This document shows positions 43,666 to 51,873 of a stretch of 64,000 bases of DNA, piece after piece (position 1 is the stretch's first letter; each line of letters begins with the position of its first letter). The position numbers and the translations under genes were made by a program. The notes beneath the pieces were generated by a model. That model saw nothing but the letters and a program-made list of their open reading frames with translations. It searched no databases and had not been told where the DNA came from. The DNA comes from Candidatus Defluviilinea proxima. GTDB lineage: Bacteria > Chloroflexota > Anaerolineae > Anaerolineales > Villigracilaceae. The stretch spans positions 759,501-823,500 of the forward strand of contig JADKIW010000001.1 of assembly GCA_016721115.1 (NCBI GenBank), read 5' to 3'.

Positions 43666-43683
43666 GAAGGGCAGCTGCCCTTC
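43666..43683. repeat. 18-bp palindrome with GGCAGCTGCC core
   Basis: GAAGGGCAGCTGCCCTTC is fully self-complementary and lies just after the phosphoribosyltransferase gene. It shares its core with the palindrome at 10664-10683. Confidence 0.7.
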
Positions 43684-43690
43684 TCTACGA

Positions 43691-43933
43691 TTATGTGAAC
43701 AATTTTTGTTTTTGCAAACGCGTCATCTTTTTGATGGCGCGTTCTCTTTTCATAGCCGTGACACGGTCTGGCTGTTCCTCCATGTAGACCAATTTCACAG
43801 GACGGCGTGTTTTTGTATATTTCGCGCCGAGTCCCTTGTTGTGGACGGCGACTCGTTTCTCAGCGTCCACCGCCCAGCCGGTATAGTACGTTCCATCGGC
43901 ACATTCGACGATGTAACAATAACATTTACTCAC
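43691..43933 (-). CDS. GIY-YIG nuclease superfamily small protein
   Basis: An 80-residue single-domain protein of the UPF0213-type GIY-YIG group: 'CYIVECADGTYYTGWAVD' at the N-terminus holds the two-strand GIY-YIG motif in modified form, and 'HNKGLGAKYTKTRRPVKLVY' and 'EEQPDRVTAMKRERAIK' supply the conserved Arg and Glu. Its start overlaps the TyrA-like gene stop (ATGA), so it is coupled to that gene. Nuclease activity is inferred from the family only. Confidence 0.9.
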   Translation of the reverse strand: MSKCYCYIVECADGTYYTGWAVDAEKRVAVHNKGLGAKYTKTRRPVKLVYMEEQPDRVTAMKRERAIKKMTRLQKQKLFT

Positions 43934-44913
43934 TTGCTTTTATTGCGGCCCATCAATGCAGAACCAAGGAGGCGATCGCCCATAGAAGCGACTTCGATCT
44001 TCTGCGTTTCCTTATTTAACCATTCGGCCTGTGTGCGTTCTTCCAGCCACTGACCTCGTCCTCTCCAAGCTTTTTCAAGTCGTTGACCAAGCGCCTCACG
44101 GTCGCCATCTTCAATATCATCACGAAGTTGAAGCAGTGATGTAATGTACGCGTTCAAAAGACGTACCGTATTCTCACGGTCATTCAATATCGCTTCGCGC
44201 AGGGAGACTGCATCATCGTGATACGCAAAGCCTGATGTCACAGAGGCATACGGGCGGCCTGCCAATTTCTTTGCTTCCTGCCAGCCGGGCTGATCGAGCG
44301 TGGAATCTAACAAGGCGGCGGCGGCCAATTGCGGAAGGATCTGCACCTTGCCCAATAATCCGTCTGCTTCGGCAGTATCCATCAGCAAAGGCATGGAACC
44401 AAGTAATGCGACAAGGTCAGTCGTTAGTTTGAATATATTTTCGGGGGTTCCGTGTGGCGCGGTGATGCCGGTCACACCCTTTTCGAACAGGTCGGCACGA
44501 GCGGCCTTGAGGCCGTATTCAATTCCATGGAGTTGATCGGGGTGGATGGTCGGGAAGAGCCCCACATAAAACCGTCCCTGAGGAATAAGCTCTTTGACCC
44601 ACGATTCAATCGTCCCTTTAACAAGAGCCGTATCAAGGATGAGAGTCCCCTCTTGCAGGTCAGGCGCGATCAGTTCCAACGTCTCACGCACTTCTGAGAA
44701 TGGCAGGGCCAGGATGACAATGTTGGAATTTTCCACCGAGTCGTGCAGGTTGTATTTGAAATCGTCCACGGCGCCGGCGGTTTGTGCGGCTTTGCCTGCA
44801 CGTGCATCCTTATCGTGCCCTACAAGACGAGCATTCGTGCCGTGCGCTTTCAGGGCCAGCCCCATCGAAGCGCCGATCTGTCCGAGACCGATAATGGTAA
44901 TTTGTATTGGCAT
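43930..44913 (-). CDS. tyrA: Prephenate/arogenate dehydrogenase
   Basis: A 327-residue enzyme of tyrosine synthesis. The Rossmann motif 'ITIIGLGQIGASMGLAL' is at the N-terminus, with 'VILALPFSEVRETLE' and 'FPTIHPDQLHGIEYG', the latter near the active-site His region. No ACT domain is attached. The C-terminal 70 residues are charged and helical. GAGG lies five bases before ATG 44913; the ATG at 44916 is too close to it. Second gene is a GIY-YIG protein, an unrelated partner. Confidence 0.85.
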   Translation of the reverse strand: MPIQITIIGLGQIGASMGLALKAHGTNARLVGHDKDARAGKAAQTAGAVDDFKYNLHDSVENSNIVILALPFSEVRETLELIAPDLQEGTLILDTALVKGTIESWVKELIPQGRFYVGLFPTIHPDQLHGIEYGLKAARADLFEKGVTGITAPHGTPENIFKLTTDLVALLGSMPLLMDTAEADGLLGKVQILPQLAAAALLDSTLDQPGWQEAKKLAGRPYASVTSGFAYHDDAVSLREAILNDRENTVRLLNAYITSLLQLRDDIEDGDREALGQRLEKAWRGRGQWLEERTQAEWLNKETQKIEVASMGDRLLGSALMGRNKSK

Positions 44914-45013
44914 CATATCCTCACAGGTTGAAGTAGTGTCATTATACCCATACGCCCATCAGTAGGAAACATACCTGGGTAGTATATAATGCGATTACTC
45001 CGTTAAAGTGCGA

Positions 45014-45038
45014 GAACCGCGGACGCCGACCGCGGTTC
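45014..45038. other. GC-rich hairpin upstream of the Ogt gene
   Basis: GAACCGCGG pairs with CCGCGGTTC across a 7-nt loop, flanked by GTGCG on the left and GTGCG on the right (direct, not inverted). A TATAAT (44985-44990) lies about 25 bases before it. AAAGGAGGAG follows at 45047-45056 but no start codon fits it. It could be part of a leader RNA. Confidence 0.4.
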
Positions 45039-45166
45039 CCGTGCGAAAGGAGGAGAAGAGAAATCACCTTACTGTCCTTAATTTATCATAGTAGGAATAA
45101 TAGTACTTGACGTAAAACCTACGATTACCCTACGACTGTTAGACAACTTACAAGGATGTAATCACC

Positions 45167-45694
45167 ATGGCAAACAAAATAGTTTCTCCCATCTTCACTG
45201 GCGAATTGAACGGGACTCCTCTTGGGGACCTGCGCCTCGCGGCCTCGGACCTTGGTCTGGTCGCCGTTGAATGGGCCTCTGTCTTGCCCGAATTTGATTC
45301 GTATCTCGCACGCCTCAAACAGCCTATCCAACCCGATCCGAAAAAGCTCAAGCCTTATGCAAAAGAAATTGCAGAATACCTGAACGGTAAACGCACTGCC
45401 TTCACCATCCCCGTGGACTGGACGTTCTTCACTCACTTTCAGCGCGAGGCCCTGCAGGCCGTCTTCCGCATCCCATACGGCGAAACGCGGACATACATTG
45501 ACATCGCGCGTGAGATCAACCGTCCGCATGCCTACCGGGCGATGGGCGCGGCCAACGCCATGAACCCCATGCCGCTGGTCATTCCGTGCCATCGAGTCAT
45601 TGGCACAGACGGTAAACTCCACGGCTACGGCGGCGGAGATGGGTTACCCACGAAGGAATGGTTGTTAAAACTTGAAGGTGCGGTAATGGCGTAA
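45167..45694 (+). CDS. ogt: Methylated-DNA-protein cysteine methyltransferase
   Basis: A 175-residue repair protein that removes alkyl groups from O6-alkylguanine. The acceptor Cys is in 'VIPCHRVIG' (about residue 141). The DNA-binding helix-turn-helix is 'PYGETRTYIDIAREINRP', with 'RAMGAANAMNPMPL' and 'LHGYGGGDGLPTKEWLL' completing the active-site fold. The N-terminal half is shorter in conserved features than E. coli Ogt. ATG 45167 follows ACAAGGATG; spacing is acceptable. Nearby is a GC-rich leader hairpin. Confidence 0.92.
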   Translation: MANKIVSPIFTGELNGTPLGDLRLAASDLGLVAVEWASVLPEFDSYLARLKQPIQPDPKKLKPYAKEIAEYLNGKRTAFTIPVDWTFFTHFQREALQAVFRIPYGETRTYIDIAREINRPHAYRAMGAANAMNPMPLVIPCHRVIGTDGKLHGYGGGDGLPTKEWLLKLEGAVMA

Positions 45695-45747
45695 TATTTT
45701 TAGGTTGCAATTCATCGTAATCACGTTCTACTACTATAGGAGTCACA

Positions 45748-46635
45748 TTGAAACCTAAACAATGGTTTGCTTTTATTGCCCTCGGCCTGATCTGGAGCTC
45801 GTCCTTTTTGTGGATCAAGATCGCCGTTCAGGAAATCCCGCCGATCACACTGGTCGCGTATCGCGTTCTGTTCGGGCTTTTATTCGGCGTGGTGATGATC
45901 CTGATCCAACGCGTCAGCCTGCCGCGCGATTCCAAGGTCTGGATCCCTGTGCTCGTGTTGGGAATCACCAATGTTGCCGTTCCCTTCTTCTTGATCTCAT
46001 GGGGTGAGCAATCCATCAACTCCGGTGTAGCGGCGATCCTTGATGCGACTGTCCCGCTATTTTCTCTGGTCATTGCCCACTTCACACTTCCCGATGACAA
46101 GATGACCGTGCCCAAAGTAACGGGGTTACTGATCGGCTTTGCCGGCGTGATCATCTTAATGAGCAAGGATATCGGAGGCTCACCCAGTTCCTTACTTGGC
46201 CAGGGAGCGGTGATCCTCGCCTGTGTTTTCTACGCCATAAGCGGAATCTACGCCCGCAAGAACACGGAGGATACACCAGCCGTTTTGCGTAGCGCGGGTC
46301 CGCTAATCTCAGCGACAGTTGTGATGTGGGTGGGAAGTTTTCTACTGGAGAGTCCGGTCAAAGTCCCGCATCTACAGATCACATGGATCGCCCTGCTGTG
46401 GCTCGGCATTCTCGGTTCAGGATTGGCATTTGTCTTAGTCTATTACCTCATCCATGAGATCGGACCCACACGCGCATCCATGGTTACATATACTTTTCCA
46501 TTGGGTGGTGTTGTGCTTGGTTTTATCTTTCTTCACGAGAGTTTGTCATGGCAGATCATCCTTGGCGGGGTTTTGATCATCGCCAGCCTGGCGGTGAGTA
46601 ACTGGAAACAGGCAGATATACCAGCTACAACATAA
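45748..46635 (+). CDS. DMT/EamA family transporter
   Basis: A 295-residue protein with ten predicted membrane helices in two EamA repeats ('LGLIWSSSFLWIKIAVQEI', 'FAGVIILMSKDIG', 'LGSGLAFVLVYYLIHEIG', 'GGVLIIASLAVSNWKQ'). TTG start 45748 is chosen because AGGAG lies five bases upstream and no ATG fits. EamA proteins export or import small metabolites; substrate unknown. A hairpin overlaps the end of this gene region and the start of the next. Confidence 0.9.
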   Translation: MKPKQWFAFIALGLIWSSSFLWIKIAVQEIPPITLVAYRVLFGLLFGVVMILIQRVSLPRDSKVWIPVLVLGITNVAVPFFLISWGEQSINSGVAAILDATVPLFSLVIAHFTLPDDKMTVPKVTGLLIGFAGVIILMSKDIGGSPSSLLGQGAVILACVFYAISGIYARKNTEDTPAVLRSAGPLISATVVMWVGSFLLESPVKVPHLQITWIALLWLGILGSGLAFVLVYYLIHEIGPTRASMVTYTFPLGGVVLGFIFLHESLSWQIILGGVLIIASLAVSNWKQADIPATT

Positions 46636-46675
46636 AGAAACAACAGCTACAACGCTGATGATGGCGTGATAAGAT

Positions 46676-48460
46676 ATGGGCATCTTATCACCTATGACAG
46701 TATCCACACCTCAAACACAAACCTTTCTGCAAAAACACGAATGGCTTCTCCCTCTGGGGTTGTTCATCCTGTTCCTCGCGCTGACATTGCCCGGCATTTC
46801 ATGGGGCGCCCCAAGCGTTTGGCACCCCGATGAGATCGTAGTACGTTCGCTCAACGCTCTGTTTGACAACTACAAATTCAGCGAAACCAATTTCGATTAT
46901 CCTGACCTGCCCCAATATGTGATGCTCTTCCTTGGGAAACTGATGCTGGCAATAGGGCAAGGTGACAATATCCTTGTCGCGGCACGTGTTCTTTCGGCAG
47001 TTCTTGCAGGGATGGCGATTGTCTTCACCTATATCATCGCACGTCGTATCGGAGGGAGTCCATACGTAGCGGCGCTGAGCGGACTTCTCCTCATCAGCGT
47101 CAGCGAAATGCCACACAACGGACGTTTTGCCCACAACGACACATATTTGATCTTCTTCGTAACGCTGGCTGTTCTTTGTTTACTCAACTATGTTCAAAGC
47201 AAGGGCGTAACTGGCGCTCCCTATGCTTCGACTTCGCTCCCACCTCAAGAGAATTTCCGTCCTGAGCGGAGTGAGGAGCGTTCGATGCGACGAGCGAAGT
47301 CGAAGGACGCTCCGCTCAGCAAGGAAAACAATAAAATCTGGTTATATGCGGCTTTCTTCACGGTGGGATTGGCCACCTCCAGCAAATTCACCGGCGTGAG
47401 TTTGATCCTGGCTCCGCTGGCAGTGTATCTCATCGAAGAAAAAGACAACATCAAGAAGAACTGGCTGGTTTCACTTATAGTGCTTTCGGTGGGAGGTCTC
47501 ATCGCATTTTGGGGTTTTGGACTTGGTACACCTAAAGTGTTAGTCGCGCCATACTTTTATCTCAAACATTTATTACCCACCCTGCAATGGCAAACCACCT
47601 ACGGTTATCAACCCGATAGTATCCGCGGTATTTTCGGTCAATACGGCGTGACGGCAAACGGACTCGGCCTCGGGCTTATGTTGTTATTCGGCATCGGACT
47701 TGTTTGGGCCATCTGGAAAGTCATCAAAGCACATCGAGAGCATACTGCTTCCGAACAGCCACAAATCAAATCTTTCACGGTCATCCTCATCGCGATCCTC
47801 GCGCTCGACCTGCCGATGATGATCTCATACAACTATCAACTGCGTTACTTTCTCACATTGATGCCGTTCCTTGCGATCTTTTCTGCACTCTTCATCGAGC
47901 AGGCATATCAATGGGCAAAAGCAACGAGCAACAAAGTCTATCCCGTCGCAGTCAGCGTGACGGTCTCAGCGATCATCTTGTATTCTCTCGCACGCATTAT
48001 TAGCCTGATGCTATTGGTGATGCACGATGCCCGCATCCCTGCATCTGCCTTCATGGACACATTGCCAGCAGGCTCATCGCTCGAGCACACGTTCTATCCG
48101 CCGACCTTTGATGGGCCCCGTTTCGAGCGCGAATATAACTATCCCATTTATTTCACACGCGACCCGAACGAACCACTTCCACAAAGCAAGAAGTTTAAGT
48201 ACAACGTCGGTGAAGAAGGACTCAACAAACGCGAAACAGATTATTTCATCGTTGACAGTTTCACTTCTAGAAAATTCAACAACATCTATTTCTGCGAAGC
48301 GATGCCCACCGAATGTGCATTCTTCAAACAACTTGAAACAGGCGGGTCAGACCACTATAAACTTTTAAAAGAATTCAAATACACACTGCCACCTTACCTG
48401 CCACAGATCCAATTTGAATTTATCAACCCCAGCATTCGTATCTATGAAAGGATCCCATGA
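46676..48460 (+). CDS. GT39/ArnT-like membrane glycosyltransferase-type protein
   Basis: A 594-residue polytopic protein with the PMT/ArnT-type layout: an early acidic motif 'VWHPDEIVVRSLNAL' in the first outside loop, then about ten membrane helices. It probably transfers a sugar from a polyprenyl carrier. Around residues 180-216 an in-frame insertion encodes 'PERSEERSMRRAKSKDAP', which is a translated palindromic repeat. A hairpin (46667-46692) covers the ATG at 46676, so ATG 46694 is an alternative start. The stop overlaps the era start by four bases. Confidence 0.82.
   Translation: MGILSPMTVSTPQTQTFLQKHEWLLPLGLFILFLALTLPGISWGAPSVWHPDEIVVRSLNALFDNYKFSETNFDYPDLPQYVMLFLGKLMLAIGQGDNILVAARVLSAVLAGMAIVFTYIIARRIGGSPYVAALSGLLLISVSEMPHNGRFAHNDTYLIFFVTLAVLCLLNYVQSKGVTGAPYASTSLPPQENFRPERSEERSMRRAKSKDAPLSKENNKIWLYAAFFTVGLATSSKFTGVSLILAPLAVYLIEEKDNIKKNWLVSLIVLSVGGLIAFWGFGLGTPKVLVAPYFYLKHLLPTLQWQTTYGYQPDSIRGIFGQYGVTANGLGLGLMLLFGIGLVWAIWKVIKAHREHTASEQPQIKSFTVILIAILALDLPMMISYNYQLRYFLTLMPFLAIFSALFIEQAYQWAKATSNKVYPVAVSVTVSAIILYSLARIISLMLLVMHDARIPASAFMDTLPAGSSLEHTFYPPTFDGPRFEREYNYPIYFTRDPNEPLPQSKKFKYNVGEEGLNKRETDYFIVDSFTSRKFNNIYFCEAMPTECAFFKQLETGGSDHYKLLKEFKYTLPPYLPQIQFEFINPSIRIYERIP
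47225..47322. repeat. Palindromic repeat inserted in frame inside a coding gene
   Basis: GCTTCGACTTCGCTC (47225-47239) is complementary to GAGCGAAGTCGAAG (47292-47305), and TCCTGAGCGGAG pairs with GACGCTCCGCTCAG. This is the 'cctgagcgaagtcgaaggac' kind of dispersed intergenic repeat, here sitting in a cytoplasmic loop of the GT39-like protein without breaking its frame. Confidence 0.75.
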
Positions 48461-49380
48461 ACGATTTTCGTTCCGGTTATATCGCCATTATCGGCCGCCC
48501 CAATGTCGGCAAGTCCACGTTGGTCAATGCATTGCTTGGCCAAAAGATCGCGGCCGTTTCCCCCAAGCCGCAGACCACACGCAGACGTCAGCTTGGTATT
48601 CTCACAGAGGAGAAGTATCAGCTCATCTTCGTGGATACGCCCGGCATCCATACTCCCAAACACAAGTTGGGGAAGTTCTTGAATCAAGAAGCGGAAGAAT
48701 CGCTCGAAGGTGTGGATGTTGTCCTTTGGCTTGTGGATGTATCTGTCAAACCGACGGATGAGGACAAACAGATTGCGCTCCTGCTCGACAAACTTCCTCG
48801 TCGGACTCAACTGGTACTTGCCGCAAACAAAATGGACCTGATCCCCGCTGAGGCATTGACCAGGAATCTCGAAGTGTATCAGGCCTCGGTTAGGAAAGAG
48901 ACGAGCGTCCTATCCATATCCGCCGCAAAGAATGAGAATCTCAATGAGCTGGTCGAACTGATCGTTTCGTTCTGTCCATTTCGTGCACCGGAATATGATG
49001 AAGACCAGGTCACGGATTCGTATGAGCGCGATATCGCCGCGGACTTGATCCGTGAGGCGTGTTTGAATAATCTGCGCGAGGAAGTACCGCATGGCGTAGG
49101 CGTGCGCATCGATGAGTTCAAGGAACGCGAGAATGGGATGTTGTATATCGGCGCAACGATCTTTATTGAACGCGAATCGCAAAAAGGAATTCTGATCGGC
49201 GAGGGCGGAAGTATGATGAAGACGATCGGGAGCGCGGCCCGTAAAGAGATCGAAGCGATGGGCGGACGCCCCGTGTTTTTGGAGTTGCGCGCCAAGGTGC
49301 TGAAGGATTGGCGCAACGACGAGAACGCGATGCAGAGATTTGGCTATCGGATTGGGAAGAAGAAAAAGGGGAAACGGTGA
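48457..49380 (+). CDS. era: GTPase Era (30S ribosome maturation)
   Basis: A 307-residue GTPase that binds 16S rRNA during small-subunit assembly. G motifs: 'GRPNVGKST' (G1), 'TTRRRQ' (G2), 'DTPGIH' (G3), 'NKMD' (G4). The C-terminal KH domain has 'GILIGEGGSMMKTIGSAARK'. Full length. It overlaps the GT39-like gene by four bases (ATGA), and the following AT-rich gene begins 14 bp later, although that gene looks foreign. Confidence 0.97.
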   Translation: MNDFRSGYIAIIGRPNVGKSTLVNALLGQKIAAVSPKPQTTRRRQLGILTEEKYQLIFVDTPGIHTPKHKLGKFLNQEAEESLEGVDVVLWLVDVSVKPTDEDKQIALLLDKLPRRTQLVLAANKMDLIPAEALTRNLEVYQASVRKETSVLSISAAKNENLNELVELIVSFCPFRAPEYDEDQVTDSYERDIAADLIREACLNNLREEVPHGVGVRIDEFKERENGMLYIGATIFIERESQKGILIGEGGSMMKTIGSAARKEIEAMGGRPVFLELRAKVLKDWRNDENAMQRFGYRIGKKKKGKR

Positions 49381-49393
49381 TTAGGGGTTAGAA

Positions 49394-50251
49394 ATGGACA
49401 AAATTATCCATATCTTTAAATGGGTACGCTCTAATTTCTTCTATCTTACATTTACAGTCTTTCTTCTTTTGTATATTTGGTGGTTTAGGCTAAACCCCAT
49501 TGTATTTGATCCAGGCGAACAAGCTAATGCCCCATTGATTTTTGGTCTTATATTACTATCAATATATGGCTTCATCATTGGCCTATTAAGGTTTTTGCAG
49601 AATTATCTTTTCATAAGGGTGGCATTCTTTATAATGGCAATATTATTCTTGACGGCGAACTCACTGTTTGTGTTTTTTTGTATTCCACAGCCTATAGCTA
49701 GTGCAAGATTCGGGAACGATACATATTACGTAACTTCAAACCCACCTTTTCTTGAGTGTTGTTCGTATTATCAATTTACGAAATGGGAAGGTATCTTTCA
49801 CTACGAATCGAATTTCTTTGGATACCATGTGCCACAAGTAAAATTTATCCACGATAAGAAAACGAATGAAGTTAGCCTTGTAGACGTGTCGGAAGGTTTT
49901 GAAAAGCTTTATAAGACTCTTGAGAAATCCCATCAAAGTTATGAAGGGTATGCGAAATTAGAAAATCACCTATACTACTATTCAGTAACTTGTAACAGCA
50001 GTGAAGACTGGATTTGTGAAACTAGGACGTATATGTTTTATCAGTGCGAGTTGGACAACACATCATGCAATGCACTTCCAATAGAATATACAACAGGAAT
50101 GAATGGCCAGGGAAATTTGCAGGCGAACGAATCATCTAAAGAAATCAAATTTTATTTTATGTCTCCTGTTTCAGGAGATGATCGGATACTGATTCTCTCT
50201 TACGGAGAATCTCCAGCCTGTTTTGTGGATGGCTGTTCTGTTGTTCGATAA
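49394..50251 (+). CDS. AT-rich hypothetical membrane protein after era
   Basis: A 285-residue protein with three hydrophobic segments in the first 110 residues ('NFFYLTFTVFLLLYIWWF', 'GLILLSIYGFIIGLL', 'FFIMAILFLTANSLFVFF') and an outside domain of about 175 residues with five or more cysteines ('FLECCSYYQF', 'VTCNSSEDWICETRTY', 'CELDNTSCNALP') that probably form disulfides. Codons are clearly AT-richer than in era. No family recognised. AGAAATGG before the start gives only a weak ribosome site. Confidence 0.65.
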   Translation: MDKIIHIFKWVRSNFFYLTFTVFLLLYIWWFRLNPIVFDPGEQANAPLIFGLILLSIYGFIIGLLRFLQNYLFIRVAFFIMAILFLTANSLFVFFCIPQPIASARFGNDTYYVTSNPPFLECCSYYQFTKWEGIFHYESNFFGYHVPQVKFIHDKKTNEVSLVDVSEGFEKLYKTLEKSHQSYEGYAKLENHLYYYSVTCNSSEDWICETRTYMFYQCELDNTSCNALPIEYTTGMNGQGNLQANESSKEIKFYFMSPVSGDDRILILSYGESPACFVDGCSVVR

Positions 50252-50427
50252 CAAGAGTAAGGTTAGGGCCTTGCGTCTAATACAGTGTGCGGCACATTTA
50301 AGATTTAACGCCCTGAATCCTTCACTCGGCGCTTCGTGTGCATACCAATGCCATGAACGCACGAACGTGTTGAAGGGCTGGGGAACGATGAGAACGCTCG
50401 CAATGATATATATTTCGGGAGGCACAA

Positions 50428-51093
50428 TTGAATATTCTGATCGTCCTTGCTTTGGTTTTTGCGGGGCTTGAATCGCTGGCTTTATGGAAAAAATTACCGA
50501 AGTTGGAATATATTGCCAAACCAGCAGTTATGGTCTGCCTGTTTGTGTGGTTGTACTTGAGCACCGGTTTACAAGGGACCACGTTCTGGTTCGGGTTGGG
50601 ACTCATATTTTCTCTGGCAGGGGATGTACTGCTGATGCTTTCACTTGACCGCATGTTCATATTCGGATTGATCGCATTTTTGCTGGCACATGTTTCCTAT
50701 TTGATCGGATTCCAAAATGAACTAATGAAAGTCACGGCATGGTCGGTCATTTTGATTGCGTTACTTTCCGTTAGTGCGATACGTATAATGCAAAGAATTG
50801 TCTCGGCAATTCGCGAAGGGGGACAGGCACGGATGGCTTATCCTGTCATTGTGTATTCAACAGTCATCACCGTGATGTTGTATGCAGCAATGACAACAAT
50901 CTCAAACCCCGAATGGACAGCAAACTCTTCCCTTCTCGTTGGAGTGGGTGCGTTTCTGTTCTATCTTTCAGATGTGATCCTTGCATGGAACAAGTTCGTT
51001 TCCCCCATCAAGAACGGACGGATCATCAACATCGCCGCGTATCACCTTGGGCAGATCGGTTTGATCGCGGGAGTGATCAGTCAGTTTGGGTAA
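50428..51093 (+). CDS. YhhN/TMEM86-like lysoplasmalogenase family membrane protein
   Basis: A 221-residue protein with about seven to eight membrane helices. Family signs are 'LEYIAKPAVMVCLFVWLY' near the N-terminus, 'GLGLIFSLAGDVLLML' and 'GVGAFLFYLSDVILAWNKF', carrying the conserved Asp residues of YhhN proteins, which hydrolyse the vinyl-ether bond of lysoplasmalogens. TTG start 50428 follows GGGAGG with a five-base spacer. Chemical role here is inferred from the family. Confidence 0.85.
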   Translation: MNILIVLALVFAGLESLALWKKLPKLEYIAKPAVMVCLFVWLYLSTGLQGTTFWFGLGLIFSLAGDVLLMLSLDRMFIFGLIAFLLAHVSYLIGFQNELMKVTAWSVILIALLSVSAIRIMQRIVSAIREGGQARMAYPVIVYSTVITVMLYAAMTTISNPEWTANSSLLVGVGAFLFYLSDVILAWNKFVSPIKNGRIINIAAYHLGQIGLIAGVISQFG

Positions 51094-51131
51094 AAATAAA
51101 TGAGATAATTTGTGACTGCCCAAAGTCCGTT

Positions 51132-51869
51132 TCAAACAGGCTTCAAGATCGTTATCCTTCGTTTTCCCACTTGGAATCGTTCAATTCGTTCATAACCTTC
51201 ATGCATTGCTTTTTGTCCTTTGTCAGACACTACAGCAACAATACTCGATGGGGACAATACTGCAAGCAGAGAATCAAGCATTGACCACAATGGGTCCCGT
51301 TCACTAGAGTCGTGCCAACTGGAATGTTGTCCGTAGGGAACGTCGGTAAAAACAATGTCTACGGAATGTGGGGATACCTTCTGCAACAGATCGGCTCTAT
51401 CCAGAACATTTGCCTGAAATGTTTTTGTCGTAAGCAAATCTCCGGGAAGTTTCGTTTTCAAAACAGTTGCGCTTTTCAAAGCATCCTGGTGAGAGTCCTT
51501 GCCATATTGTTCAAGCATGGATTTGATCTCAACGATCCGATTTTCTAGTCCCATCGTGCTCAACAAACTGAGATTCTTTTCAGCCAGTTCAACAACCTTT
51601 TCGTCCACGTCAGAAGCGACAATCTCTCGGATCAACTGTCCATGGATGTAGGCCAACACACTGAGGTGATAGGCCGCACCACAACATGGATCATACAACA
51701 TACAAGGGGATGCAATTTGATAGATGGCTTGACGATGCGCCACACACCGCTGGAAGATCTCACTCGCCAATCGAACAGGGAAAGCAGGGTGACCCGGAAC
51801 GCTATAAAACACCCTGCCACTGGCATAGTCAGAATAATCTGTTTGTTCTTTTGCGTATTTATATTCCAT
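51132..51869 (-). CDS. AviRa-like 23S rRNA guanine methyltransferase
   Basis: A 245-residue SAM-dependent methyltransferase. The N-terminus 'YKYAKEQTDYSDYASGRVFY' (in parts) and 'PGHPAFPVRLASEIFQR' match AviRa, the rRNA N2-guanine methyltransferase giving avilamycin resistance in Streptomyces. 'LYDPCCGAAYHLSVLAY' is the SAM loop, 'IVASDVDEKVVELAEKNL' the following acidic loop, and 'VFTDVPYGQHSSW' the catalytic NPPY-like motif in the form DVPY. It is not next to antibiotic genes, so it may be a resident rRNA modification enzyme. The assignment rests on remembered similarity. Confidence 0.72.
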   Translation of the reverse strand: MEYKYAKEQTDYSDYASGRVFYSVPGHPAFPVRLASEIFQRCVAHRQAIYQIASPCMLYDPCCGAAYHLSVLAYIHGQLIREIVASDVDEKVVELAEKNLSLLSTMGLENRIVEIKSMLEQYGKDSHQDALKSATVLKTKLPGDLLTTKTFQANVLDRADLLQKVSPHSVDIVFTDVPYGQHSSWHDSSERDPLWSMLDSLLAVLSPSSIVAVVSDKGQKAMHEGYERIERFQVGKRRITILKPV

Positions 51870-51873
51870 GGAA

